Assembly: GCF_947301925.1 (NCBI RefSeq)
Contig: NZ_CAMYUE010000015.1
Span: forward strand, 1 to 55,402
Direction of reading: 5' to 3'
From: an uncultured Ruminococcus sp.
GTDB lineage: Bacteria; Bacillota; Clostridia; Oscillospirales; Ruminococcaceae
DNA: 55,402 bases
The position numbers and the translations under genes were made by a program. Positions within the stretch are counted from its first letter, which is position 1, and the number at the start of each line of letters is the position of its first letter. The notes under the pieces were generated by a model. That model did no database searches. It was not told where the DNA came from and worked only from the letters and a program-made list of their open reading frames with translations. Of the stretch, positions 32,490-39,651 are shown piece after piece.

Positions 32490-33290
32490 TTATTCATAAT
32501 ACTCGTATCTGGAGGATATAAGTATCATTGCAGCTATACCTACAGCCACATATACCGCCGATACCGCGCAGCCCGTCAGGAGCTGATGATTGATGGCAGG
32601 TACATTGTCCGAGAATACAGACAGCGAGCCGATAGGTGAGAAGCGGCTGGTACCGGTAAGAGTATCCAGAACGCCCATAATGAACGTGAATACTATGCCG
32701 ACAGCCATGATGATCTTTGAGCTTATCTTTATCTGCGATAAGAGCGCGATGAATACCGTTATTGCAAATGCGGGAACAACTGCCAGCAGCGTCATGCCCA
32801 CTACCTCAAGGACAGTATCCATCGAAGCAGGTGCGCCGAAGAATATGGTTCCCACCACAAGTGAGAGCACAAGATTGAAGATGACCGTCATGAATATGGA
32901 GCATACCATGAATATGAGCTTGCCGAGTATAACAGTGTTTCTTTCAACGCCTGTGAGTATGGTGAACTTCATATTTCCGCTCTCTCTGTCATCGGAGAAT
33001 ACATTGACTGCTGTGATGACGATGAAGATAAGGAAGAATGAGAAGAAGCTCTTGTATATAAAGTCTGTCAGGAAAAGCTTCGAGAACTCAGCTCCGTCCA
33101 TTGATCTGAGGGTGTCCTTCAGAGCCTCGGAGTAGGTCTGGGACTTGGGAAGCTCGTTTACCGTAATGTCCACCATGTCCTTGTATGCCGTTACGCCCAG
33201 CAGACACAGGCCGATGATGAGAAGGAACTCGAATATGAATATCTTTCCCTTGAAGAATTTCCTGAATTCGTTTTTAACTATCTTAGTCAT
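32490..33290 (-). CDS. ABC-2 type permease of the peptide locus
   Basis: A 266 aa membrane protein with about six hydrophobic segments, starting MTKIVKNEFRKFFKGKIFIF as in ABC-2/CcmB-like permeases. Second of two permeases after the ATPase, a LanEFG-like arrangement used for export of, or self-protection against, antimicrobial peptides. AAAGGCGG precedes the ATG. Last gene before the operon terminator. Confidence 0.85.
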   Translation of the reverse strand: MTKIVKNEFRKFFKGKIFIFEFLLIIGLCLLGVTAYKDMVDITVNELPKSQTYSEALKDTLRSMDGAEFSKLFLTDFIYKSFFSFFLIFIVITAVNVFSDDRESGNMKFTILTGVERNTVILGKLIFMVCSIFMTVIFNLVLSLVVGTIFFGAPASMDTVLEVVGMTLLAVVPAFAITVFIALLSQIKISSKIIMAVGIVFTFIMGVLDTLTGTSRFSPIGSLSVFSDNVPAINHQLLTGCAVSAVYVAVGIAAMILISSRYEYYE

Positions 33291-33316
33291 ATTATTACCG
33301 CCTTTCTATCATGTCC

Positions 33317-34054
33317 TCAGCTCCATATGTCCTTTTTTCTGAAAAAGACCATACCCGCAAGGTAAAGGATCACTGCATATGCCGCAAGCACCGCATAGGC
33401 CTCGGGCTTTTCGATGCCGAAATGGGACAGCGGACTGCAGCTGAGAAAATGTGTTGGTGACAGGAACGATTTTGTGCCTACGCTGTCAAACGCTATGGAC
33501 AGCAGGAGCACTACTATCCCGCAGGCAAAGCTTTTCTGGAAATCGCCCAGAAAGATCGATGCCAGCACTGTGATTATGGTTATCGGTATGAGACCTGCTG
33601 CGGAAAGCAGATACATCTTCGCCATATCGGCTATTTCCTTTCCGCTTACCTGATCTGCTCCGTTTTTCAGTATGCTCACTGCGGAGAGCACCGCGAATGA
33701 GAGCACGGAAACTGCTGCGCACATTATCAGCAGGAAAAGACACTTGCTGATGTAGAACTGCGTCTTTGAGCATTTGCAGAGCATGAAGGTCTTTGTCATG
33801 CCGTTGGCATACTCGCTGCCCCATACAGAGGCTGCAAGCAGTATCATAAGCAGGGGGATAAAGAACTTGGGTATCACAAAGGTCGCATTGTAGATCATGA
33901 AATCCGTATACGACGCTTCCTTTATGCCGAAGCCCTTGGCGCTGAGCTCTATTGCAGATATTCCCAGACATATAAGCGTTACCACTGCAAAGCCTGCAAG
34001 GAACATACGGGAATTGTGCATTTTCCTGAATTCTATCTTTAACAGTTTAACCAA
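33317..34054 (-). CDS. ABC-2 type permease of the peptide locus
   Basis: A membrane protein of about 245 aa with six hydrophobic segments. It opens VKLLKIEFRKMHNSRMFLAG in the manner of bacteriocin-immunity permeases. The start must be TTG, inside the end of the ATPase gene. The TTG at 34054 is preferred over the one at 34063 because AGGGA is then about 9 nt away. The overlap indicates coupled translation with the ATPase. The DNA-level overlap and order fit a LanE/LanG pair. Confidence 0.82.
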   Translation of the reverse strand: MVKLLKIEFRKMHNSRMFLAGFAVVTLICLGISAIELSAKGFGIKEASYTDFMIYNATFVIPKFFIPLLMILLAASVWGSEYANGMTKTFMLCKCSKTQFYISKCLFLLIMCAAVSVLSFAVLSAVSILKNGADQVSGKEIADMAKMYLLSAAGLIPITIITVLASIFLGDFQKSFACGIVVLLLSIAFDSVGTKSFLSPTHFLSCSPLSHFGIEKPEAYAVLAAYAVILYLAGMVFFRKKDIWS

Positions 34055-34775
34055 TTTTATCAATCCCTAACGCTTTGATATAGTACTCTTCAAGAGTATT
34101 ACAGCCTGCTTCGCTTACAAGCTTGTCAACAGGGCCGTAGGAAACTATCCTTCCCTTGTTAATGATTATGACTTTGTTGCACATTGCTGCGATCTCTCCC
34201 AGGATATGAGAGCAGATTATGAAGGTCACGTTCTGGGTCTCGGCAAGCTTCATGATGATCTGTCTGATCTCGATGATACCTACGGGATCAAGGCCGTTGG
34301 TGGGCTCGTCGAGAATTATGATCTCGGGCTTGTTGAGGAAGGCTCTTGCGATGCCGAGACGCTGCTTCATGCCCAGAGAGTATTTCTTTACCTTCTTGTT
34401 CTTGTCGTCCGTCAGGTGTACCAGTGCAAGGACCTCCTCGATCCTTGCCTTGTCTATGCCGTAAAGATCGGCGTAGAGCTCCAGGTTCTGATAGCCTGTC
34501 ATATATCCGTAGAAGGCGGGAGCCTCTACCATGGCGCCTACCTTTGAAAGCGCCTCTGCTCTCGAATCAACTATGTTGTATCCGCAGAGCTCTACCTTGC
34601 CCTTGGTGGGCTTTACCAGTCCCAGCATCATCTTGATGGTGGTACTCTTGCCTGCACCGTTGGGGCCCAGGAAGCCAAGGATGTCTCCTTTGGCTACCGA
34701 AAAGCTTATATCATTGATGATATCTACCTTATTTATGGTCTTGCATAAATTCTTTACTTCGATTATATTATTCAT
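34047..34775 (-). CDS. ABC transporter ATP-binding protein of the peptide locus
   Basis: A 242 aa ATPase. Seen: Walker A GPNGAGKST (about 38-46), signature YSLGMKQRLG (about 133), Walker B IIILDEPTNGLDP, H-loop SHILGE. It matches the BcrA/LanF class that works with two ABC-2 permeases. It overlaps the upstream M50 gene by 4 nt (ATGA) and the downstream permease, so the transporter is translated with the peptide enzymes. It could export the mature peptide or protect the producer. Confidence 0.92.
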   Translation of the reverse strand: MNNIIEVKNLCKTINKVDIINDISFSVAKGDILGFLGPNGAGKSTTIKMMLGLVKPTKGKVELCGYNIVDSRAEALSKVGAMVEAPAFYGYMTGYQNLELYADLYGIDKARIEEVLALVHLTDDKNKKVKKYSLGMKQRLGIARAFLNKPEIIILDEPTNGLDPVGIIEIRQIIMKLAETQNVTFIICSHILGEIAAMCNKVIIINKGRIVSYGPVDKLVSEAGCNTLEEYYIKALGIDKIG

Positions 34776-35950
34776 ATGCTTTCCCTCCTGATCTTCCTTG
34801 CTCTTACGAGCTTGACTGTGATTATCAGTGCTATGAGGAGCACATAATGCTTTACGCTCCAGAATGCACTTCCTATCCCGTTATCGAGGTTCTTCGCGAA
34901 GATACCCGCCATTGCCATTATTTCCTTCAGGAAGATATATCCCATAGCTATCACGCTGAGAAGGAAATAGAGCAGCTGTCCGGGCGTCATCTGAACGCTC
35001 TTGTTTCTTATACTGTTTCTTATTGAAGCAAACGACCTGCTCCTGAGATTGGGTATCTTGAGAAGGGTCGCCAGTACAAAATAACCATCAAGCGGCATCA
35101 ACGGACAAAGATTTACTACGATGAATACCAGATTAACGTACCATAAATAATTCATTGCACTTACTGCAAATTCAGAAGCTCCGTTCTGATTGAGTATGAT
35201 CGCCGAGATAAAGCCCGTACACAGGAGAAGGGCGTTCACCGTTACTCCTGCCAGCCATACGCTTATGCGTTCTCTCGGCCTGATCGTGTACAGTCCCGGA
35301 AGCTTTATATATACTATGGGACTGACATACAGATAAAGTGATACCGATATCTTCTGCGGGACTATCCCGTATTTCGACGCCGTTATGCCATGAGCGAATT
35401 CGTGCAGCATTATGCTTACGCCCATTATGAGCACTATGGTGATGATATTGCGCACATAGTGCCCCTCAAAGCCCAGCAGGCTCACCGACGAGACATATCT
35501 GCTGTTTACTGCTCCGAACACCACGGTGAATATCACAGCTGCCGCTGTCAGCAGGGCTGTGGGGAAGGCCAGATGAGACATGGCTCTGAAAAACGATCTC
35601 AGTCCCGTGATCCCGGTCTCAAACAGCTTGAGTCCGAGTGTCTCAAACTCGCTCCTTGACGGTGCGGACACATCCTTCTCCGCCAGAAGTCCTGCCTTTT
35701 CCAGTACGGAATACAGGTCCTCCGCGTTGATATTCGCACCCGTTTCCTTCTTTACCGTCTGTTCGATCTCCTCATACGAATGATTGCCGTCCATAAGGTC
35801 TATAGCCTGCATAACAGTATTCTTCTTGCTTTCATCCACCTCGATGAAGCGGTCCCTGCTGATGCTGCCTATAGCGAACTTATTCTCCTTGTTCTTATAC
35901 TCATACAGAAGATAGGGACGGATATCATTAACAACACATGGCATTCCCAT
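34772..35950 (-). CDS. M50-type membrane metalloprotease with PqqD-like N terminus
   Basis: A 392 aa protein. Residues about 1-95 (FIEVDESKKNTVMQAIDLMD, then EDLYSVLEKAGLL) look like a PqqD/RRE winged helix used to bind precursor leaders. The rest is a site-2-protease-like membrane domain with HEFAH (His183, Glu184, His187) and the third-ligand loop LMPLDGYFVLATLL. Together these suggest leader removal at the membrane coupled with export. AAGGAGG precedes the ATG, 19 nt after the radical SAM gene. The role is inferred from domains and position. Confidence 0.82.
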   Translation of the reverse strand: MGMPCVVNDIRPYLLYEYKNKENKFAIGSISRDRFIEVDESKKNTVMQAIDLMDGNHSYEEIEQTVKKETGANINAEDLYSVLEKAGLLAEKDVSAPSRSEFETLGLKLFETGITGLRSFFRAMSHLAFPTALLTAAAVIFTVVFGAVNSRYVSSVSLLGFEGHYVRNIITIVLIMGVSIMLHEFAHGITASKYGIVPQKISVSLYLYVSPIVYIKLPGLYTIRPRERISVWLAGVTVNALLLCTGFISAIILNQNGASEFAVSAMNYLWYVNLVFIVVNLCPLMPLDGYFVLATLLKIPNLRSRSFASIRNSIRNKSVQMTPGQLLYFLLSVIAMGYIFLKEIMAMAGIFAKNLDNGIGSAFWSVKHYVLLIALIITVKLVRARKIRRESI

Positions 35951-35969
35951 TGTCGTCCTCCTTACTGAT

Positions 35970-37295
35970 CTATACCATATCCGAAAGCCTTATCAGTACC
36001 TTTTCCGTAAGCTTTTTCTGCATCTCACACTCCTCGTCGGGAGTATAATCTATATCGTTGCTGTTGAAGTAATTTGTACCCAGACAGCCCGAGCAGACTC
36101 TGTTGTTGAAACAGTTCTTGCATTTTTCGTATTTGTACTTGCTGAAGCTTTTCAGTTTCTTCTTCATCTCTGTGAACATGGGGTTCTCAAATACGGGAAC
36201 GGGATCGAAGATATTGCCCATCCTGAATTCATCCACATCCGTGAACATGAAGCAGGGATATACGTCTCCCCTGCATGATACGGAGTAATTAGATATGCCC
36301 GCCTCGCAGAGATACTTGTTTGATTTGCGCGTTTTGAGCGACTTGATGATCCTGCTGAGATATGTGAAGGAATAATCCTTGTCATTCTCGCTCTTTTCCC
36401 TGAAGGCCTCGTCTACAGCGTCATTGAAGGAATCCCTGTTCTGAAGCTTGTAATCAACGCTCTCATCTCCCGAAACAGGTACAATATGTACATTGGGGAT
36501 CCTGAGATCGTCCTTCAGGTATTTGATAGTATCTATAACTGAATAATTGTTTTCCGTATGCCTTGCGTTGTAGGTTACCTCCGCTGCCATAGGCGATACA
36601 GAGAACTGATTATATTTTTCTATATTATTGAGTATCCTTCCGAAGGATCCGTCTCCGTTCTTGTATACTCTCATGCTGTCATGTATCGGCTTGGGTCCGT
36701 CGATACTGAAGGTTATTGAGATATTGTACTTGCTGATGGTCTCTGCAAGCGCGTCGGAATAGATCGTTCCGTTGGATATTGTACCGAACTGGGGAAGCAT
36801 CTCTATCTTTCCCGACTCATACAGCTCGGTTATATACTGACAGGCGAATCTGATAACAGGCTCGTTGAGCAGCGGCTCGCCGCCGAAGAACTGTATCACC
36901 TTGATCGCCTTGTACCTGCTGTAAAACAGGTCTATTGCCGCCTTTGCGGTCTCTTTGCTCATAAGACATTCCGATGAGGAATAATTTCCTCCCTCGGCAT
37001 AGCAATACTTACAGTTGAGATTGCACTTGTTTGTTACATTGAGGACGAGTCTGTACAGTGTATCTGTTTTCTCTCCCGTAACGTCCTCTACGGGGTCTTC
37101 GCTGAGTATCCTGCATATATTATCATATGCTTCAGCCTTCATCTTATACTTTTCAAGTATCTCGCATCTCGGAACGCCGTCAAGTATATCGTTGACGACC
37201 TTTTTTATAGACTTGCTGACATTGTAGAACTTGAGTGACTCGCACAAAAACATTACGCAGGTGTCTTCCGACTTGTCAATAAAGTGTACTTTCAT
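35970..37295 (-). CDS. radical SAM/SPASM peptide maturase
   Basis: A 441 aa enzyme expected to install a radical-made cross-link (thioether or C-C) in the adjacent precursor peptides. Seen: N-terminal RRE-like wing (about 20-65), radical SAM cluster CNLNCKYC (Cys91, Cys95, Cys98), QFFGGEPLL, TISNGTI, then a SPASM region with CEAG, CRGDVYPC, KCKNCFNNRVCSGCLG and a final CEMQ for two auxiliary Fe-S clusters. The ribosome site (GGTAAAAAG) is much weaker than those of the precursors, which suits an enzyme needed in small amounts. The overall layout recalls the Cys-rich-peptide maturases of Clostridia (CcpM group), but this is by memory only. Confidence 0.92.
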   Translation of the reverse strand: MKVHFIDKSEDTCVMFLCESLKFYNVSKSIKKVVNDILDGVPRCEILEKYKMKAEAYDNICRILSEDPVEDVTGEKTDTLYRLVLNVTNKCNLNCKYCYAEGGNYSSSECLMSKETAKAAIDLFYSRYKAIKVIQFFGGEPLLNEPVIRFACQYITELYESGKIEMLPQFGTISNGTIYSDALAETISKYNISITFSIDGPKPIHDSMRVYKNGDGSFGRILNNIEKYNQFSVSPMAAEVTYNARHTENNYSVIDTIKYLKDDLRIPNVHIVPVSGDESVDYKLQNRDSFNDAVDEAFREKSENDKDYSFTYLSRIIKSLKTRKSNKYLCEAGISNYSVSCRGDVYPCFMFTDVDEFRMGNIFDPVPVFENPMFTEMKKKLKSFSKYKYEKCKNCFNNRVCSGCLGTNYFNSNDIDYTPDEECEMQKKLTEKVLIRLSDMV

Positions 37296-37337
37296 AGCTT
37301 TTTACCATTTCAAGTGTGAATGAAGCGCGTCATCTCA

Positions 37338-37358
37338 GAGATGCCTTTGCGGCATCTC
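37338..37358. promoter_or_regulatory. hairpin between precursor genes and maturase gene
   Basis: GAGATGCC (37338-37345) pairs with GGCATCTC (37351-37358). It lacks a T-run on the minus strand, so it looks like an RNA-processing or partial attenuation element that keeps enzyme levels below precursor levels. Confidence 0.5.
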
Positions 37359-37382
37359 CAAAACAACACTCTACTTAACTAA

Positions 37383-37502
37383 TTAGCCGATACAACCGAT
37401 TCCCCAGCAGCCGCCGCCGCAGATGATACCGAATGCAGGTGCTTCTGTCTCCTCGAGGATCTCGATCTCCTCGACTCTGACTTCATTCATCTTGAATTCC
37501 AT
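37383..37502 (-). CDS. RiPP precursor peptide F
   Basis: A 39 aa precursor, last of six. Leader MEFKMNEVRVEEIEILEE, hinge TEAPAFG, core IICGGGCWGIGCIG ending in IG in place of AF. AAAGGAGAT precedes the ATG at 37502. DNA over the leader is nearly identical to precursor E, which indicates recent duplication. The core has three Cys, a Trp and many Gly, suited to radical cross-linking by the maturase gene directly downstream. Confidence 0.88.
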   Translation of the reverse strand: MEFKMNEVRVEEIEILEETEAPAFGIICGGGCWGIGCIG

Positions 37503-37574
37503 CTTAAAGGATCTCCTTTCAATAATTTTGATAACCCGTTATAAGGGATATGGACAGGGTGTTATGCTGCCTCA

Positions 37575-37694
37575 TCAGAATGCGCAGCCGATTCCCCAGC
37601 AGCCACCGCCGCAGATGATACCGAATGCAGGTGCTTCTGTCTCCTCGAGGATCTCGATCTCCTCGACTCTGACTTCATTCATCTTGAATTCCAT
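37575..37694 (-). CDS. RiPP precursor peptide E
   Basis: A 39 aa precursor. Leader as in F (VRVEEIEILEETEAP); core AFGIICGGGCWGIGCAF, identical in core sequence to precursor D. AAAGGAGAACC upstream of the ATG at 37694. Each precursor gene has its own strong ribosome site. Confidence 0.88.
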   Translation of the reverse strand: MEFKMNEVRVEEIEILEETEAPAFGIICGGGCWGIGCAF

Positions 37695-37765
37695 CTTACA
37701 GGTTCTCCTTTCATTAAGAATGATATGGTTAAAAAAGCTTTAAATGTAATATGCTTTCCGCATCA

Positions 37766-37885
37766 TCAGAATGCGCATCCGATTCCCCAGCAGCCACCGC
37801 CGCAGATGATACCGAATGCAGGAGCCTCTGTCTCCTCAAGTATCTCGATGTCGTTTACCTTGACTTCGTTCATCTTGAATTCCAT
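37766..37885 (-). CDS. RiPP precursor peptide D
   Basis: A 39 aa precursor. Leader MEFKMNEVKVNDIEILEE, then TEAPAFGIICGGGCWGIGC and a final AF. AAAGGAGG precedes the ATG at 37885. Differs from precursor A by a Glu for Asp in the leader and Ile for Phe in the core. Confidence 0.88.
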   Translation of the reverse strand: MEFKMNEVKVNDIEILEETEAPAFGIICGGGCWGIGCAF

Positions 37886-37931
37886 GGTCTTTTCCTCCTT
37901 TCATCATTACTTTACCTGATCCGAAAGGAGC

Positions 37932-38054
37932 TTAGAATGGGTTGCACCACATTCCGAAACAGCCCGCTCCGCAGAAGAATCCCCACATCGGAGCTTCTGT
38001 CTCTTCAAGGATATCGACGTCATCTACATTGACTTCGTTTATCTTGAATTCCAT
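37932..38054 (-). CDS. RiPP precursor peptide C (divergent core)
   Basis: A 40 aa precursor. The leader keeps the pattern (MEFKINEVNVDDVDILEE) but the core is MWGFFCGAGCFGMWCNPF: Trp and Phe are exchanged, Gly-Ala replaces Gly-Gly, and the end is NPF. The CGxGC pair and third Cys are kept. AAAGGAGAG precedes the ATG at 38054. Confidence 0.87.
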   Translation of the reverse strand: MEFKINEVNVDDVDILEETEAPMWGFFCGAGCFGMWCNPF

Positions 38055-38133
38055 ATTCTCTCTCCTTTCATCAAGTTTTCACCTGATATGAAAGGCGCTT
38101 CAGAGCATCTCGTCTCTGATCCTGTCAGATTTT

Positions 38134-38268
38134 TCAGTCTATTCCCCAGCATCCTGCGCCGCAGAAAAAACCGAACCCGGGTGCTTCTGTTTCTTCGAGG
38201 ACGTCTACCTCCTCAATCTTTACGTCTTCGATCTCATCGATCTTAACTTCTTCGATCTCAAAATCCAT
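38134..38268 (-). CDS. RiPP precursor peptide B (long leader, two-Cys core)
   Basis: A 44 aa precursor with an extended acidic leader containing an internal repeat (IEEVKIDEIEDVKIEEVDVL). The core FGFFCGAGCWGID keeps CGxGCWG but ends before the third Cys, so any link to that Cys is impossible here. AAAGGAGGGG precedes the ATG at 38268. Confidence 0.86.
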   Translation of the reverse strand: MDFEIEEVKIDEIEDVKIEEVDVLEETEAPGFGFFCGAGCWGID

Positions 38269-38338
38269 GTATAGTCCCCTCCTTTCATCAGGTTTTGTGT
38301 TCCGGTTCTAAGATCTGTTTCAGCTTACGTCCGCATCA

Positions 38339-38458
38339 TCAGAATGCACATCCGATTCCCCAGCAGCCGCCGCCGCAGAAGATTCCGAATGCAGGAGCCT
38401 CTGTCTCCTCAAGGATATCGATGTCGTTTACCTTGACTTCGTTCATCTTGAATTCCAT
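38339..38458 (-). CDS. RiPP precursor peptide A (first of operon)
   Basis: A 39 aa precursor, first gene behind the LytTR-controlled promoter. Leader MEFKMNEVKVNDIDILEE, then TEAPAFG and core IFCGGGCWGIGCAF. AAAGGAGG lies 11 nt before the ATG at 38458. Across all six precursors, LEETEAP, the CGxGC pair and the following [WF]G are invariant. Confidence 0.88.
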   Translation of the reverse strand: MEFKMNEVKVNDIDILEETEAPAFGIFCGGGCWGIGCAF

Positions 38459-38536
38459 GTTATTTTTCCTCCTTTCACTTAGTATTTTTTGTGTCGGTCC
38501 CGAGTGTTTTTTGTTCTCTCTGAACCTTACAAGCAT

Positions 38537-38602
38537 ATATTACCATCATGTGCCGTTCAATACAACCCAAAAGGAGTAAACGGGAAATTTTTAAGAGTGA
38601 GC
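38537..38602 (-). promoter_or_regulatory. LytTR-type activated promoter of the precursor operon
   Basis: On the minus strand: direct repeats GCTCACTCT (38594-38602) and GTTTACTCC (38573-38581), starts 21 bp apart. After 7 bp comes TTGTAT (38560-38565), a 17-bp spacer and TAATAT (38537-38542). Layout is identical to the promoter at 39557-39622. Paired 9-bp repeats with 12-bp spacing are how AgrA/ComE-type LytTR regulators bind. Confidence 0.78.
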
Positions 38603-38741
38603 AAACGAAAAAATGCTTTTTCGGCTATTTTACGTTATCTGTATCCGAGGGGGCTTTTCAGCCATACCTCAGCTCCCGCCAAAGGCCTGTGACCGGAAAC
38701 GTTATCCCGCCATACTCTCTGCCCGGCATAACAAGAAAAAA

Positions 38742-38772
38742 GACCTCCGGCGGCTCGCTGCCGCTGAGGTCC
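38742..38772 (-). terminator. terminator of the 38.8-39.5 kb operon
   Basis: GACCTC and GGCGGC on one arm pair with GCCGC and GAGGTC on the other (38742-38771). On the minus strand the tail is TTTTTTCTT. Confidence 0.75.
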
Positions 38773-38791
38773 CTTCCCTTTATATTATTCC

Positions 38792-39247
38792 TTAAAGTGT
38801 GTTGCCGTTTATACCTATGTAGATATCTATTATACAGTCGTGCTCGTTGTCCGAGCGGATTATCCTGTAGTACGGACAGGTTATGGCTTCGTAGGAATTA
38901 TTGCTTATATACTTCCGTAGCATATCGCTTGAATCGGTTATAAAGGATATCTCTCCCTCATGTCTCAGCGACACCGCGTTTATCAGCTTGAAAACAGGCT
39001 TGAGAGTGTATTCGTCGCCTGCGGTGAATTCACCCTCAATGGGTATCAGTATCTCTGCGGATATCTTCTTTTCGGAAGTGTCGTCATCAGTGATCCTGAA
39101 TATGAATTTGTTGTTGGACTTTATATTGAGAACACTGAGACTGTCGCGCATATGTTTTATAAACTCGGGGATATCCTTCAGACGCAGTTCGGTCTTGTAC
39201 GATAAAAGATTATGTAATATCAGCGACTGGTTTTCAATTATCTGCAT
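38792..39247 (-). CDS. hypothetical protein, GyrI/DUF5085-like, in the LytTR regulon
   Basis: A 151 aa soluble protein, alternating strands and helices (MQIIENQSLILHNLLSYKTEL, then SAEILIPIEGEFT and YKTEL/EAITCPYYRII segments). The shape and length recall the small GyrI-like ligand-binding proteins annotated DUF5085, but similarity is weak. The ATG at 39247 has AAAGGAGG 9 nt upstream; a longer frame has no ribosome site. It lies downstream of the LytTR repeats and the 12-codon ORF, so it may act in peptide sensing or immunity. Confidence 0.6.
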   Translation of the reverse strand: MQIIENQSLILHNLLSYKTELRLKDIPEFIKHMRDSLSVLNIKSNNKFIFRITDDDTSEKKISAEILIPIEGEFTAGDEYTLKPVFKLINAVSLRHEGEISFITDSSDMLRKYISNNSYEAITCPYYRIIRSDNEHDCIIDIYIGINGNTL

Positions 39248-39277
39248 ATCCTTTGCCTCCTTTGATATGTGATAACG

Positions 39278-39318
39278 AAAAAATTTTTTCGTAGGATAAT
39301 AACGTGTATACGTTATTT
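39278..39318. promoter_or_regulatory. two palindromes upstream of the DUF5085-like gene
   Basis: ACGAAAAAATTTTTTCGT is an 18-bp perfect palindrome ending near 39295. ATAACG/CGTTAT arms around TGTATA follow within 20 bp. They may be RNA hairpins or an operator. The rest of 39248-39476 shows one more hairpin, CCGCACAT/ATGTGCGG, and no gene. Confidence 0.4.
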
Positions 39319-39476
39319 TATGGAAACGCCGCACATATAAATGTGCGGGTCTGCCTCTGTATGTAATTGTCGGCTATTGACAAAAGAGATATTAAATGAT
39401 AAAATAATAATGTATGTTTTGCAACAATTGTTTTTAGTTTTATCACAATCTCATATCGTTACCCCTTATATAACGA

Positions 39477-39515
39477 TTATCTGCCATTGAAGAGCCACTC
39501 CAGAAAATTGCCCAT
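39477..39515 (-). CDS. 12-codon peptide ORF in the LytTR regulon
   Basis: MGNFLEWLFNGR followed by TAA, preceded by a near-perfect ribosome site AAAGGAGG at 8 nt. It is the first ORF behind the LytTR-controlled promoter at 39557-39622. The sequence is amphipathic (Phe, Leu, Trp, Leu, Phe on one face) with an acidic and a basic residue. It could be an inducing peptide read by the neighbouring kinase, a toxin-like membrane peptide, or a translated leader. Not cyclic-lactone-like (no Cys) and no AgrB is near. Confidence 0.55.
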   Translation of the reverse strand: MGNFLEWLFNGR

Positions 39516-39556
39516 TTTTCTTCCTCCTTTCGGTTCGTGTTCTTTACTATGTGCTT

Positions 39557-39622
39557 ATTATAGCAACGTATCCCGCGGCCAACAACAAAAAAGGAGTGAG
39601 CGGGCGTTTTTCGGGAGTAAAC
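39557..39622 (-). promoter_or_regulatory. LytTR-type activated promoter, second copy
   Basis: On the minus strand: direct repeats GTTTACTCC (39614-39622) and GCTCACTCC (39593-39601), 21 bp apart. After 7 bp comes TTGTTG (39580-39585), 17 bp, TATAAT (39557-39562). All spacings equal those of the precursor promoter, and the repeat sequences are the same pair in swapped order. Confidence 0.8.
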
Positions 39623-39651
39623 AGACCAAAAGATCACGCAAAAAACTTACG

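Noticed and set aside
37423..38579. Plus-strand ORFs of 64-106 codons with repeated PQQPPPQMIPNAGASVSS-like text
   Set aside because: They are antisense shadows of the six minus-strand precursor genes; the minus strand has the ribosome sites and conserved peptides.
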